A DNA stretch of 33,346 nucleotides from Singulisphaera sp. (GCA_027451445.1 DAIDJG010000251.1:1-33346); one strand, 5' to 3'; shown: positions 16,332-24,581, numbered from the stretch's first letter. Notes: generated by a model not told the origin, from the letters alone. Numbers and translations: made by a program.

Positions 16332-17120
16332 ATGGCGGTCGGAGGGCGATTCGTCGAAGCCCTGGAGCAACTGGGTCGGTTCGTGGACCTGGCTCTCCAA
16401 ACACTCGCCGCGATGCCCCTCGCGTTCGTGAAGCGTCCGGCGGAAGTCGTCCGCCAGTTCGAGCGCGTCGCTTGGGGGAGCTTGCCGATCATCGCCGCGG
16501 CGGGCGTTAGCGTCGGGCTGGTCACCTGGCTCCAGACCCACCGGGTCCTGTCGAACTACGGCGCGGAGGCGACGCTGCCGAGCGTTTTGACCGTCGCCGT
16601 CCTCGTCGAGACCGGGCCGCTTCTGGCCAGTCTGCTCGTGGCCGGTCGAATGGGAGCCGGATTGGCCGCCGAGCTTGGCTCAATGGCGCTGACGGAAGAA
16701 GTCGACGCCCTGGCGGTGCTGGGCGCTCCCACGATCCCCACGCTGGTGACCCCTCGCGTTCTTGCCTGTACGCTCGCCCTGCCGTTGTTGACCGTCATCA
16801 TCGACGCGTCCGCCGTGCTTGGCGGGCTCCTGGCCGAGTTGACGGCTGGCGGGCTCTCTGCTCAGGTTTTCTGGCAGCGCTCGCTGCTGTTCCTCCGCCT
16901 GGCTGATATCATTCCGGCCACGCTCAAAACGGCCGTGTTTGGACTCCTCATCGGCCTGCTCGGCTGCTGGACCGGACTCCACGCCGAGCGCTCGACCGAA
17001 GCCGTCGGTCGTGCGGCGACCCGGGGCGTTGTCCGCTCGATGCTCGCGGTCTTCGCCGCGAACGTCGTCCTGGTGCCCTGGCTTCAAACGATCGTCACTG
17101 CTGTGGGATGGAGAAGCTGA
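16332..17120 (+). CDS. MlaE-type ABC transporter permease (lipid transport)
   Basis: 262 residues with five to six membrane helices. MlaE permeases form the inner-membrane channel of MCE systems that move phospholipids between inner and outer membranes. The family signature is clear: ETGPLLASLLVAGRMGAGLA, then ELGSMALTEEVDALAVLG, then PRVLACTLALPLLTVIID. The signature is followed by further helices and ends in VVLVPWLQTIVTAVGW. GGGAGG lies 8 nt before the ATG at 16332, which decides against an upstream TTG at 16302. The next gene encodes the MCE-domain partner, but the expected MlaF ATPase is not encoded beside it and may be elsewhere. The N-terminal amphipathic stretch (FVKRPAEVVRQFERVAWGS) is usual for the family. 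Confidence 0.9.
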   Translation: MAVGGRFVEALEQLGRFVDLALQTLAAMPLAFVKRPAEVVRQFERVAWGSLPIIAAAGVSVGLVTWLQTHRVLSNYGAEATLPSVLTVAVLVETGPLLASLLVAGRMGAGLAAELGSMALTEEVDALAVLGAPTIPTLVTPRVLACTLALPLLTVIIDASAVLGGLLAELTAGGLSAQVFWQRSLLFLRLADIIPATLKTAVFGLLIGLLGCWTGLHAERSTEAVGRAATRGVVRSMLAVFAANVVLVPWLQTIVTAVGWRS

Positions 17121-17396
17121 ATACAATCAAAAACAATCATTTGAAAATTATACCATAATAGAACTCTTGATTGGAACGCAGCCCCTTCGATTCGTTGGAT
17201 TTGATCGATCGTGGGGAATGTGCTCGAACAATCTGTCTTTTTTTTGATTCGACGGCATAAAATATAACGGACTTCTAAAGAGCGGCGCAACGATTTGTCC
17301 GGATGGACTTACGTCGTAACGAGCGGCAACTTTTTTCCCGCTGTCTCAGCGACCTCCGTGTCCTCTGTGGTGCAATCGAATTCCGAGGCGTTTCCC
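17121..17396. other. A/T-rich gap inside the lipid-transport locus
   Basis: About 17121-17290 is strikingly A/T-rich compared with the flanking genes and includes a run of eight T (near 17238). It could hold a promoter for the MCE gene, or it may be a scar where the locus was broken. No ATPase gene or remnant is visible in it. The right end carries a dispersed-repeat-like segment (17341-17378). Confidence 0.5.
17341..17378 (-). repeat. Dispersed 'TTEDTE'-type repeat remnant
   Basis: The segment with CTCAGCGACCTCCGTGTCCT followed by CTGTGG reads in reverse as a spurious peptide TTEDTEVAE. Near-identical segments (translations like TTEDTEDTE or NHRGHGG) are, as I recall, scattered through many bacterial genomes in non-coding DNA. 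I see only one copy here; it lies 19 nt before the MCE start. Confidence 0.4.
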
Positions 17397-18515
17397 ATGC
17401 AGCGCGAGATAGGACGGTGGCGTGCGCTGGCGAATGCCGGGTTCGTGCTGGCGATCCTGGCGCTCGCGGGTTTCGGCGTGACTGAGGTGGCGCGCCGGCA
17501 ATGGCGCGTGCAGAGTACGTTCCCCGTGCGGGCGAAGTTCGCCACCATCGGCGGCGTCGAGGCCGGCGATCGCGTGCGGGTGCAAGGGATCGATGCCGGC
17601 ATTGTGGAAAAGGTCGTACCACCCGACGTACCTGGCGAGGCCGTCACGCTGGTCTTTCGAATTGATGCGAAGCTGCGCCCCTTGGTTCGATCCGACGCCC
17701 GCGCCAGGATCGCATCCGAGGGAGTCGTGGGCGCCAAGGTCGTCGAGATCTTCCCTGGAGCTGCCAATGCGCCCCTGCTGGCCGCCGGGGGATACATCGA
17801 CTCCGAACGCCCCGTGGAAGTCGCCGACTTGCTTCAGAACGCCCGAGCCTCGCTGCAGCGGATCGACACAGTCGCCAACGCCGCGGCCGAGGGCTTGAAC
17901 GAGATCAACGCCATTGCGACATCGATTCGCAAAGGTGAGGGGAGCCTCGGTAAGCTCGTGCAGGACGATGAAGCCTACCGTAAGGTTGTGGCACTCTCGG
18001 ACCGCGGTGAACGTACTCTGAACGACATGGAGGAGAATCTCGCGGCCTTGAAGCGCACCTGGCCGTTGTCGCGCTACTTCAACGACCGCGCCTTCTTCGA
18101 CCGCGACCGCGTGCTTTACCACCCGGGGGCGGAACGCGACAGTCGAACTCTCCGGGAAGATGAGCTCTTCGAACCCGGCCGCTCGGTCCTGACAGCGGAT
18201 GGACGGCGTAAGCTCGACGAGGTTGCCGCCTGGTTCAAGAAGATGGGACGTCCCAAAACCGAAGTCGTGATCGCCGCCTTTACCAACGACGCCCGCGACC
18301 CGGCGCTGGCGCAGGTCTTGACCCAGGAACAGGCCGACACCGTGCGCAAGTACCTCGTTTCCCGATACGCCATCGACTCGGCCGGCTGGTTCGCCACCCG
18401 CAAGGTCGCCGCGGTCGGCTTTGGCACCGACACCCCGCGCACGCTCTCCAGTGAAGGCGCTGACGAACAACCACCGCGCCGGGTTGAGGTGATTCTGTTT
18501 ACCCCGCAATCGTGA
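17397..18515 (+). CDS. MCE (MlaD-like) protein with C-terminal OmpA-like domain
   Basis: 372 residues. An N-terminal anchor helix (LANAGFVLAILALAGFGV, about residues 10-28) is followed by the MCE domain, about residues 38-130: VRAKFATIGGVEAGDRVRVQ, then IDAGIVEKV and ARIASEGVVGAKVVEI. MCE proteins assemble into rings that guide lipids across the periplasm. A helical linker (residues about 140-225) contains GEGSLGKLVQDDEAYRK, common in this family. Residues about 255-372 resemble an OmpA peptidoglycan-binding fold: FEPGRSVLTADGRRKLDEVA, then LTQEQADTVRKYLVSRYAID, then VAAVGFGTDTP and a closing PRRVEVILF. GAGG is 8 nt before the ATG at 17397; the longer frame from 17295 runs through the dispersed repeat and is rejected. 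It pairs with the MlaE permease upstream. The OmpA-like assignment is less certain than the MCE one. Confidence 0.87.
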   Translation: MQREIGRWRALANAGFVLAILALAGFGVTEVARRQWRVQSTFPVRAKFATIGGVEAGDRVRVQGIDAGIVEKVVPPDVPGEAVTLVFRIDAKLRPLVRSDARARIASEGVVGAKVVEIFPGAANAPLLAAGGYIDSERPVEVADLLQNARASLQRIDTVANAAAEGLNEINAIATSIRKGEGSLGKLVQDDEAYRKVVALSDRGERTLNDMEENLAALKRTWPLSRYFNDRAFFDRDRVLYHPGAERDSRTLREDELFEPGRSVLTADGRRKLDEVAAWFKKMGRPKTEVVIAAFTNDARDPALAQVLTQEQADTVRKYLVSRYAIDSAGWFATRKVAAVGFGTDTPRTLSSEGADEQPPRRVEVILFTPQS

Positions 18516-18617
18516 TCGGTCCATCTGACGGGTTGACGCGGCTTGCGCGGTCGATTAGCTTGAAGTGGGATAGGCAGACTGAATGCCCTTGCGCCCCAGC
18601 CGAGGAGACGTGACTTC

Positions 18618-20333
18618 GTGGCCTCCTTGTTTGTGATCCAAGGGGCCGACCAGGGAAAGCGTTTTGAGCTGAAGACCGCCAAGCCGGTGGCCCTGGGGCG
18701 TGACAACTCGAACGCGATCCGGCTCCACGATACCGAGGTTTCCCGACGACACGCCGAAGTCCGGCCCGTGGACGATCAATCGTTCCGCATCGTCGACCTC
18801 GGCTCGGCCAACGGAACGTTCGTCAACGGCAAACCCGTCGATCAGTCCCCCTTGAAATCGGGCGACCGGGTCCAGCTCGGCCAGACGGTGATGCTCTTCA
18901 ACGAGGGGCCGGCCCCGCAAGAGCGCGACTTCACCACACGCGTCGACGTCTTTCAGAACGCCAGCGCCGAGGACCGCTCGGCGATCCTCAAGAGCATTCC
19001 GGCCGGCGAGGGTTCGCGGATCTTGCAGGCCCCGGAAGTCGCCGGGGGATGGCTCCGCGATCGACTCGTCAACCTCTCGGTCATGTACCGGGCGACGCAG
19101 GCGATCAGTCACGTCGCCGATCTCGACAGCTTGCTGCCGCAGATCCTGGAACTGGTCTTCGAGTCGATTGGGGCGGATCGGGGCGCCATCTTGCTCAAGG
19201 ACGAAGAGAACCGGCTGGTCACGCGCGCCTGTCACTCGCGGGCGCCGTCGGACTCGAAAGAGCAGATCAAGATTTCCAGCTCGATCGTGGAACACGTCCT
19301 CGAGCAGGGCCAGGGCGTGATCACATCCGATGCGCCGGGGGACAAGCGATTCAGCCCTGCACAGTCGATCGTGGACTACGGCATCCGCGAGGCGATCTGT
19401 GTACCCGTCCAGGGCCGCCACGTCTCGCTCGGAGTCATCTACGCCGACATCCAGACGGGCAGCGGATTCGCGCTGACGGGCCCGGCAGGGAAAGAGGGCC
19501 CGCGAGGCCGATTCACCCAGGACCATCTCATGCTGATGGTCGCCATCGGGCACCAGGCCGGGCTCGCGATCGAGAACACGCTGTTCTACCAGGCCAAACT
19601 CCAGGCCGAACGGCTCGCGGCCGTGGGCCAGACGATCGCCACGCTGTCGCACCACATCAAGAATATCCTCCAGGGCATCCGCGGCGGCAGCTATCTGATC
19701 GACATGGGCTTGAACGAAAAAGATGAAACCATCGTTCGGCGCGGTTGGACGATCGTCGAGAAGAACCAGGGAAAGATCTACAACCTGGTCATGGACATGC
19801 TCTCCTTCTCGAAGGACCGCGAACCCGCATTGGAGCCCACCGACCTGAACGAGATCACGTCCGACGTGATCGAGCTCATGCAGTCGCGTGCCCAGGAGCT
19901 GGGCGTGGAGCTCATCTGGCGGCCGGACGCAAACCTGCCCCAGGTGATGATCGATCCGGACGGGATCCACCGCGCGATCCTGAATATCGTCACCAACGCC
20001 ATTGACGCCGCCGAAGGCGTGGCAGGCGCCAAGGTGACCGTGGCGACGAGTTTTGACCCCGCCAGTGGTAACGCGAAGGTTGCCATCACGGATAACGGCG
20101 TGGGGATCCCGGAATCCGAAATCAGCTCGATCTTTCAGATCTTTGCGTCGACCAAAGGGGCGCGTGGGACGGGGCTCGGACTGCCGGTGTCGCAAAAGAT
20201 CGTCCGCGAGCACGGAGGCAAGATCGTCGTGACGTCGGAATTGGGCCACGGCTCGACATTCCTCATCGAGTTGCCCATGAGGCAGACGGAACTCAAGTCG
20301 GGGACGGGTGAGACGCCGGCGATTGTGGGTTAG
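18618..20333 (+). CDS. Soluble FHA-GAF-histidine kinase
   Basis: 571 residues, no membrane segment, so cytoplasmic. Residues 1-97 are an FHA domain (ALGRDNSNAIRL, EVSRRHAEV, GSANGTFVNG) that would bind a phosphothreonine protein. Residues about 150-322 are a GAF sensory domain (LPQILELVFESIGADRGAIL to GHQAGLAIENTLFY). The kinase core follows: H box with phosphoacceptor H345 (ATLSHHIKNILQGI), N box (ILNIVTNAIDAAEG), and G boxes (ITDNGVGIPESE, STKGARGTGLGLPVSQKIV, GHGSTFLIELP). No response regulator gene is adjacent. The FHA domain suggests crosstalk with Ser/Thr kinases, which are abundant in planctomycetes. The start is a GTG at 18618, with AGGAG 10 nt before it. Confidence 0.93.
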   Translation: MASLFVIQGADQGKRFELKTAKPVALGRDNSNAIRLHDTEVSRRHAEVRPVDDQSFRIVDLGSANGTFVNGKPVDQSPLKSGDRVQLGQTVMLFNEGPAPQERDFTTRVDVFQNASAEDRSAILKSIPAGEGSRILQAPEVAGGWLRDRLVNLSVMYRATQAISHVADLDSLLPQILELVFESIGADRGAILLKDEENRLVTRACHSRAPSDSKEQIKISSSIVEHVLEQGQGVITSDAPGDKRFSPAQSIVDYGIREAICVPVQGRHVSLGVIYADIQTGSGFALTGPAGKEGPRGRFTQDHLMLMVAIGHQAGLAIENTLFYQAKLQAERLAAVGQTIATLSHHIKNILQGIRGGSYLIDMGLNEKDETIVRRGWTIVEKNQGKIYNLVMDMLSFSKDREPALEPTDLNEITSDVIELMQSRAQELGVELIWRPDANLPQVMIDPDGIHRAILNIVTNAIDAAEGVAGAKVTVATSFDPASGNAKVAITDNGVGIPESEISSIFQIFASTKGARGTGLGLPVSQKIVREHGGKIVVTSELGHGSTFLIELPMRQTELKSGTGETPAIVG

Positions 20334-20492
20334 GCCGGTTGAGAATGCAGGCGATTGTTATCAGTCCGGGTTCGGAGCCTGCGCCGACGAAATGGAACGT
20401 CCAGACTCTGGTCGCTGGACTGTCGCACCGTAGGGTCGCGGGATAAAATACAACAATAGAGTTCCCGAGCCAACCCGCCCGAGGACATCAGC

Positions 20493-20753
20493 GTGCCGCG
20501 GATCTCTAGTTTCTATGGTATTTTCATCTATATGTATTATCGACACCACGCACCCCCTCATTTCCATGCCATCTACGGTGACCACGAAGCGACGATAGCG
20601 ATCGCGACTGCAGAAGTACTGGATGGAGCACTACCCCAACGTGCCCGGAACCTCGTGACCGAGTGGGTCAAAGCGCACCGTGACGAATTGGAGCGTTCCT
20701 GGGAATTGGCGCGTGCGAATGAGCCGCTGCCTGTCATCGCCGGGCTGGATTGA
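20493..20753 (+). CDS. DUF4160 family protein
   Basis: 86 residues with the family hallmarks: start PRISSFYGIFIYMYYRHHAP, then PHFHAIYGDHEATIAI, and a C-terminal helix pair (RARNLVTEWVKAHRDEL). DUF4160 genes very often sit directly before a DUF2442 gene, as here (16 nt gap), an arrangement suspected to be a toxin-antitoxin-like module. No enzymatic activity is established to my knowledge. The start is GTG at 20493, with GAGGAC 6 nt upstream. A TAAAAT-like sequence near 20443 could be a promoter -10 element. Confidence 0.85.
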   Translation: MPRISSFYGIFIYMYYRHHAPPHFHAIYGDHEATIAIATAEVLDGALPQRARNLVTEWVKAHRDELERSWELARANEPLPVIAGLD

Positions 20754-20769
20754 GTCCAGGAGAACTTTC

Positions 20770-21030
20770 ATGACACTACGTATTTATGAGATGCACGTCT
20801 GTGGCCCGAGTTCATTGCGGCTGGCGTTTAACGACGGGACGATCAAGCAGGTTGATCTGCGTCCGCTACTTGATGGTCCTATCTTCGAACCGCTGCGCGA
20901 GCCGGAGTATTTTGCCCGCGTGACACTCGACTCAGTTTGCGGCACCGTTGTCTGGCCAAATGGCGCTGACTTCGCCCCAGAAGCACTTCACGAATTGAGC
21001 GCTGAGACGACCGCGGAATCCGCTGCCTGA
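20770..21030 (+). CDS. DUF2442 family protein
   Basis: 86 residues: LAFNDGTIKQVDLRPLLDGP, FEPLREPEYFARVTLDSVCG and TVVWPNGADFAPEALHEL are the DUF2442 pattern. It follows the DUF4160 gene by 16 nt with its own ribosome-binding site (AGGAGA, 6 nt before the ATG), so the two form one transcription unit. If the pair is a toxin-antitoxin module, this protein is the plausible partner or antitoxin, but which is which is not known. An in-frame start at 20680 would overlap DUF4160 and lacks support. Confidence 0.87.
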   Translation: MTLRIYEMHVCGPSSLRLAFNDGTIKQVDLRPLLDGPIFEPLREPEYFARVTLDSVCGTVVWPNGADFAPEALHELSAETTAESAA

Positions 21031-21078
21031 GGCTTTCTGTGGGCGAAAAATCGACCTTCGAGACTGGCGGAGGCGCCA

Positions 21079-21543
21079 ATGCTCGCGCACGATCAAATGA
21101 AAACACCGAATCCCGTTCAGGACGAACTCGACGGCATCATCGTTCGGCTACAGGCCGGCGAGGACCAATGTCTGTTCATCATGCTTGGGGCCGACGGGAG
21201 CATCAACCGCCTCGGCACGGGCGACGTGGACAACACCGAGCAGGACCTTTTCATCGGTCGCACCGATCCCGCGCTCTTCCGCGATCTGGTCCAGTCGATC
21301 ACACCGGAATTACTCAACTGGTGCGGCCAATCTTTGGCAGACCCGGAACCACAAGGAAAGGAATGCGAGCTGACCGTCGGTTTCCGGTGGCTAGGCGGCA
21401 AGGAGGCGTTCACGTGCTGGCGTTACGGAACGGAATCCGACGGTCCGCCCCCAGAGATCCAAGAGTTCGTGGGCGCGGCGATGCGGGGGACGGATCCCTG
21501 GTTTTCTAAGCAGAAGGCCATGGCACGAGGCCACGAGGGCTAA
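21079..21543 (+). CDS. Hypothetical protein (154 aa), acidic, cytoplasmic
   Basis: I do not recognise a family. The composition is protein-like and acidic, with CLFIMLGADGSINRLGTGD, TDPALFRDLVQSITPELLNW, and ECELTVGFRWLGGKEAFTCW followed by RYGTESDG. There is no signal peptide or membrane helix. The alternating strand/helix impression recalls small alpha/beta immunity-type proteins, but that is a guess. GGAGG lies 5 nt before the ATG at 21079; a second ATG at 21097 is possible. It follows the DUF4160/DUF2442 pair by 48 nt on the same strand and could be part of the same operon. Confidence 0.7.
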   Translation: MLAHDQMKTPNPVQDELDGIIVRLQAGEDQCLFIMLGADGSINRLGTGDVDNTEQDLFIGRTDPALFRDLVQSITPELLNWCGQSLADPEPQGKECELTVGFRWLGGKEAFTCWRYGTESDGPPPEIQEFVGAAMRGTDPWFSKQKAMARGHEG

Positions 21544-21663
21544 TGTCCCGCAGCAACCAGCCGCGCTCGGCGCTCGGCCGACCAACCGGTTCCGGCGCTC
21601 CCCTGCTGGCGCTTTCAACACCGATCGACCTCCAGAACGGGACACAACGAGCCGGTTCGTTTC

Positions 21664-22431
21664 TCACTGTCTCTCAATGAAGCGAAGCTGCTCGTCGGCC
21701 TCCATGAGCTCGTCGAGGATTCCCTCCAGCGAGCTGATGATTAACACTCCGTCCTTGACGCAGTACGCAAGGTCGAGCTGCTTGAGAAGCAGTCGCAGCG
21801 TGGTCTTCAGCGGGACACCGTGCAAGTCGAGTATGACAGGAGAGGTCGAGGTTTTCTCCGCCTCGTTCAAGCCAACGGGATCGACGTAGATCGGGATTCC
21901 CGGAAACTCGTCGTTCTCATTCTTTTTCGTCACTTGTCCAATATATTTGATGACATCTTCAAGCGGCGTTTCGTTGGGAAAGGTCATGTCGAGCGGCTTT
22001 TCCAGCGTCGCGAGGATCGCCGCGTTGCTGGTCGATCGATCTCGCTGCGCGAGGCGGAAGGATAGGCTAGCGATGCGATGTCGGACTTCCGCGTCATGAT
22101 GCGGACCCGGAGCCGGCCACAGCGACGAGGAGTCAGAGTGAGAGTCCGAAGAGACGCCCGATTGCGGACCGCGCTGCATTTTGCTCAGCGAACCGGCCGG
22201 CATCCCTCCTCCGTTCGTTCCGCTCGGAGTCCCTCTTGGCGGCACATCTTTCTTGACGTCCGCACTTTGGGGCACTCCCGACGAGGGATCGCCCGCACTG
22301 GAATCAGCGGCTCGGCTTTCGCTGCTTTGGGTTCCCCAATGGCCAAAGACCACGGCGCCGACCACGACAACGAGGATTGTGCTGCAACAAGCCAGGGCGA
22401 TGGGTTTCCAATGGGACCGCGGGCTCATCAT
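21664..22431 (-). CDS. Membrane-anchored STN-like domain protein, paralogue of the sigma factor C-terminus
   Basis: 255 residues. Residues about 10-32 are one membrane helix (ALACCSTILVVVVGAVVFGH), then a Ser/Gly/Pro-rich linker (to about 105). Next comes a folded region starting PGPHHDAEVRHRIASLSFRL and ending in an STN-like domain: [51 protein letters not shown] and LAYCVKDGVLIIS. Almost every segment after the linker matches the C-terminus of the sigma factor encoded just upstream (22507-24036), so this is a duplicated copy without the sigma part. The ATG at 22431 has GGAG 5 nt upstream. The STN-like domain should lie outside the cytoplasmic membrane. It is likely co-transcribed with the sigma gene (75 nt gap). 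It could modulate the sigma factor by pairing with the same ligand or partner; this is inference. Confidence 0.8.
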   Translation of the reverse strand: MMSPRSHWKPIALACCSTILVVVVGAVVFGHWGTQSSESRAADSSAGDPSSGVPQSADVKKDVPPRGTPSGTNGGGMPAGSLSKMQRGPQSGVSSDSHSDSSSLWPAPGPHHDAEVRHRIASLSFRLAQRDRSTSNAAILATLEKPLDMTFPNETPLEDVIKYIGQVTKKNENDEFPGIPIYVDPVGLNEAEKTSTSPVILDLHGVPLKTTLRLLLKQLDLAYCVKDGVLIISSLEGILDELMEADEQLRFIERQ

Positions 22432-22506
22432 TCAGGCTCCTACCGCATTTTATGAAGAGTTGTGTGACACCGAAATTGCAACGCCGCTGTGTCGTCCGAG
22501 ACAACC

Positions 22507-24036
22507 TCAGTGCGCATCTGATGAGGGCGTCTCCTCGGCGTCCATGAGTTCCTCGAGGATGCCTTCGGGAGAACTGATGATCACGAGGCGGTCTTTGACG
22601 CAATACGCCAACCCAATCTGCTTGAGCAACAACCGCAAGGTGGTCTTGAGAGGAACCCCGTCGAGGTCGAGCACGATCGGCGAGGTCATGGTTTTCTCTG
22701 CCTGCGCCAGACCGACGGGATCGATATAGACGGGGATACCCGAGTCGTTTGGGCCCTGCGTTGCCTGCTTGATGTATTTGAGCACGTCTTCGAATGGCGT
22801 TTCGCTGGGAAACGACATGTGCAATGGCTCGTCGAGCTTCGAAAGGATCGCCGCGTTCGCCTTCGATCGGTTGCTAGCCGCGAGCCTTGCAGAAAAGACG
22901 GTGATACGATGCCTGATCTCCGCGGCTTGGTGTGGTCCAGGTTGCGGCCACTGGGGCACGGCGAGCGGATTCGCATCGGGAGGCGTTGCACCAGGAATCA
23001 TACTCCCCGGCATCATGCTGGACCCCACTTGAGGCCCTCCACCGCTTCCCCCGCCATTTCGGTCGGAAGTGGTGGCCGGTTTCCGCGCCACTTTAAAAAA
23101 ATCTGGCCCCTGCTTCTTGCTCGCGGGTGGATCGATTGCGGGTGCGCCGCCGGCTTGACGTTCGTCACCTCCCGAATCCTGGTACGCATACACCGCCGCG
23201 CAGGCCGCGACGATTCCTGAGGCGACGCAGAGCGCTACGGGAATTGACTTCAGCTTGAACACAGACATCGTCGCCAACACTCCTTCCATCAGTGTCATGA
23301 CCGATCCCGAGACGGCGCCGATTTGGCCAGCAGTCAATGCCGTGGCGCCTCGGACCGTGGCATCCAAAAGGATCGGAGGAACCGCGGCCGAGGCATCCCG
23401 AGGCAGCTCGGCCAACAGCGCGGCGGACGCCGTTGTGAGCCCTCGCCGCACCAGGCGATCGCGGAGGAGGTCGCGTGCCCGGGCGAGCCGGCCCTTGACG
23501 GTTCCGACCGGACAGCCGAGCCGAGCCGCTGCTGCATCGTGTGTGAAGCCTTCCAGGTAGCACAGCACGATCAGGCTGCGGTACTTCTCGGGGAGGCGCG
23601 CGATCTCTTCGTGGAGGCAAACTTGTTGCTCACACTTTGGCTCGTTGTCCTCAAGCGCAGGCAGTTCATCATCCACGAGGATCTCTCGAGCCGACCGCTT
23701 CGCCGCGACCGCTCGCGACCGGAGCGCCACGCGCAGGGCCACACCGTACAACCAGTTGCCGAGCAGATCGCGATCGCGAAGCTGGCTCGCCTTGCGGGCG
23801 AGGACGAGGAACGTCGCCTGGAAGGCGTCTTCCACGTCGTTCGAATCGCGGAGCAGTCGGCCGCACACCCTCAAGACCATCGGCGCGTGCTGCGCGACGA
23901 GCGCCTCGAACGCCGCTTCATCTCGGCGTGCCACAAAACGGTCCAGGAGCTGCCGCTCGTCGAAGCCCGCGACGCTGCCCGAATGGAAAAGCTGCTCAAC
24001 CCACCGAGCCGGGGTGCGCAACGGACGGATCATCAT
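22507..24036 (-). CDS. ECF sigma factor fused to a membrane helix and STN-like domain
   Basis: 509 residues, versus about 180-200 for a plain ECF sigma factor. Residues about 28-100 are sigma region 2 ([50 protein letters not shown]). Residues about 143-195 are region 4 ([20 protein letters not shown], then [14 protein letters not shown]). A linker leads to one membrane helix, about residues 264-284 ([20 protein letters not shown]), then a Gly/Pro/Met-rich spacer. The C-terminus (about 398-490) is STN-like: [56 protein letters not shown]. Sigma regions should be cytoplasmic and the STN-like domain external. GGAGGG lies 6 nt before the ATG at 24036. No anti-sigma gene is nearby. Planctomycete ECF factors with long C-terminal extensions are known; this exact combination is not one I can name. 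Confidence 0.92.
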   Translation of the reverse strand: MMIRPLRTPARWVEQLFHSGSVAGFDERQLLDRFVARRDEAAFEALVAQHAPMVLRVCGRLLRDSNDVEDAFQATFLVLARKASQLRDRDLLGNWLYGVALRVALRSRAVAAKRSAREILVDDELPALEDNEPKCEQQVCLHEEIARLPEKYRSLIVLCYLEGFTHDAAAARLGCPVGTVKGRLARARDLLRDRLVRRGLTTASAALLAELPRDASAAVPPILLDATVRGATALTAGQIGAVSGSVMTLMEGVLATMSVFKLKSIPVALCVASGIVAACAAVYAYQDSGGDERQAGGAPAIDPPASKKQGPDFFKVARKPATTSDRNGGGSGGGPQVGSSMMPGSMIPGATPPDANPLAVPQWPQPGPHQAAEIRHRITVFSARLAASNRSKANAAILSKLDEPLHMSFPSETPFEDVLKYIKQATQGPNDSGIPVYIDPVGLAQAEKTMTSPIVLDLDGVPLKTTLRLLLKQIGLAYCVKDRLVIISSPEGILEELMDAEETPSSDAH

Positions 24037-24122
24037 ACTCAACCCTCCTCACTCGCGGGACGTGCCACGAGGTACTGCGCGCGGGCAGGGAAACCGATAC
24101 AACTTTTCCGAAAGAATTCTGA

Positions 24123-24581
24123 CTACGAGCGGATCGCCAGCAGTCGCATCGCGCGCTCGCGCAGATCGTGCCAGGGCGTTGGCAATTCCGGCGGGACCTC
24201 GTCCGGTGTTCCCGGTAGCGGCTCCGGCCGACCGGCGGCATCGACCTGGACGAACTGCATGGCACAATCGAGCCAGGTTCCGGATCGATCGGGCAAGGGA
24301 GTTCCCCAGAGCGCCACAACGAGGTGCGCGCGCGCCCGATGAACCTCGCGACCCCGGATCTCGACTACCTGGCCGATCGGTACAGGCTCGTAGCAACGGA
24401 GGTCGAGCACCCGCTTGAGCACAAGATTCGCGTTCAACCCGGCAGCCCGATAAGCCGTCGCATAGGCCGCCTCGAGCGCGAGCGATAGGAGTACGCCCGC
24501 GTACAGGGTCCCGTGATGATTGGCATCGCGCGGCAGGATCAGCCGATGGGTCAGGGTCTCGCTGTCGTTTGCGGTCGACAT
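24123..24581 (-). CDS. Hotdog-fold acyl-CoA thioesterase
   Basis: 152 residues. LPRDANHHGTLYAGVLLSLA is the conserved hotdog segment of YciA/BACH-type thioesterases (Asp/Asn then HxGxLxxG), followed by helix ALEAAYATAYRA. Then come strands LVLKRVLDLRCYEPVPIGQV and VEIRGREVHRARAHLVVALW, with a C-terminal CAMQFVQVD. These enzymes hydrolyse acyl-CoA to free acid and CoA in the cytoplasm. The length fits a single hotdog domain, active as a dimer or higher oligomer. No strong ribosome-binding site is seen before the ATG at 24581. It ends 87 nt before the sigma-factor start on the same strand. Confidence 0.88.
   Translation of the reverse strand: MSTANDSETLTHRLILPRDANHHGTLYAGVLLSLALEAAYATAYRAAGLNANLVLKRVLDLRCYEPVPIGQVVEIRGREVHRARAHLVVALWGTPLPDRSGTWLDCAMQFVQVDAAGRPEPLPGTPDEVPPELPTPWHDLRERAMRLLAIRS

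Noticed and set aside
17346-18524. 392-codon minus-strand frame ending in a HHRGHGGR-type tail
   Set aside because: It is antisense to the MCE gene; the tail is the known spurious translation of a dispersed repeat.
18555-20249. 564-codon minus-strand frame
   Set aside because: It is antisense to the FHA-GAF-histidine kinase, whose motifs are complete.
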